64,000 bases of DNA. Source: Trichoplax adhaerens. Its lineage: Eukaryota > Placozoa > Uniplacotomia > Trichoplacea > Trichoplacidae. The notes under the pieces were generated by a model. That model worked only from the letters and a program-made list of their open reading frames with translations. It searched no databases and was not told the origin of the DNA. The DNA lies in NCBI RefSeq assembly GCF_000150275.1, contig NW_002060953.1, positions 717,693 through 781,692 on the forward strand. Reading direction: 5' to 3'. The position numbers and the translations under genes are program-made. Positions 63,870 to 64,000 of this stretch are shown here, piece after piece. Numbering within the stretch: position 1 is the first letter of the stretch; every line of letters starts with the position of its first letter.

Positions 63870-64000
63870 AATAATTATTATGAACATCCTAGCTCATTCA
63901 TAGGGTAATCTGTAATAGGTCAGGAAGATTTTTAGATATGAAAATGTGTGCATTTTTGTTGCTTGAGTTCAACGGATGTAAAAAAGGTTCTACTTAAAAA

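Larger units (their letters stand above)
62261..64000. other. Upstream flank of the right gene, no gene seen
   Basis: From the promoter region to the window edge there is no open frame with domain content. It holds the two repeat families at 62650-62985 and 63606-63869 and the block shared with the middle gene. Whether another array member lies further right cannot be told from this window. Confidence 0.6.

Overview
This looks like animal nuclear DNA. Every coding block is a chain of GT-AG introns on the minus strand. The sequence is strongly A+T rich and uses the standard stop codons. The proteins are built from MAM domains and LDL-receptor class A (LDLa) modules, which are typical of secreted or membrane animal proteins. 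Small genome style, many short AT-rich introns and no recognisable transposons suggest a placozoan (Trichoplax/Hoilungia type); that assignment is an inference, not proved here. No rRNA, tRNA, CRISPR or prokaryotic feature was seen.

Layout, left to right; all three genes read right to left. (1) Bases 1-7864: left gene, 5' part only, a secreted-type protein of tandem MAM domains without LDLa modules; 7 exons are visible and an in-frame TGA lies at 10-12, next to the window edge. (2) 7865-16532: 8.7 kb with no supportable gene, holding two families of diverged repeats. (3) 16533-36637: middle gene, a complete 25-exon model whose exons sum to 12,594 nt (4197 codons plus stop). (4) 36638-42700: 6 kb intergenic. 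(5) 42701-62158: right gene, also a complete 25-exon model, 12,585 nt (4194 codons plus stop). (6) 62159-64000: upstream region of the right gene.

The middle and right genes are a tandem duplicate pair. Exon number, order and intron phases are identical. Seventeen of 25 exons have exactly the same length, and the other eight differ only by multiples of three. Each encodes a giant type I membrane protein: signal peptide on its own tiny exon 2.4-2.7 kb upstream of the next exon, six MAM domains without LDLa, then fourteen MAM domains interleaved with LDLa modules (20 MAM and 15 LDLa in total, by eye), a short stalk encoded by a 27-nt exon, one transmembrane helix and a 64-67 residue cytoplasmic tail with NPxY-type motifs. 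The plan recalls MALRD1 and the apical endosomal glycoprotein (endotubin/MAMDC4) family and the endocytic tails of LDL-receptor relatives, so the likely job is a large endocytic or adhesive surface receptor; the ligand is unknown.

The most interesting signals are the frame-preserving giant gene pair with conserved NPxY tails, the hidden signal-peptide exons with a shared TATA-like promoter, different tandem repeats in the same intron of the two copies, a weak donor site in the middle gene that could yield a soluble form, and module-level oddities shared by both copies (an LDLa with an extra cysteine, an LDLa and a MAM lacking their signature acids).
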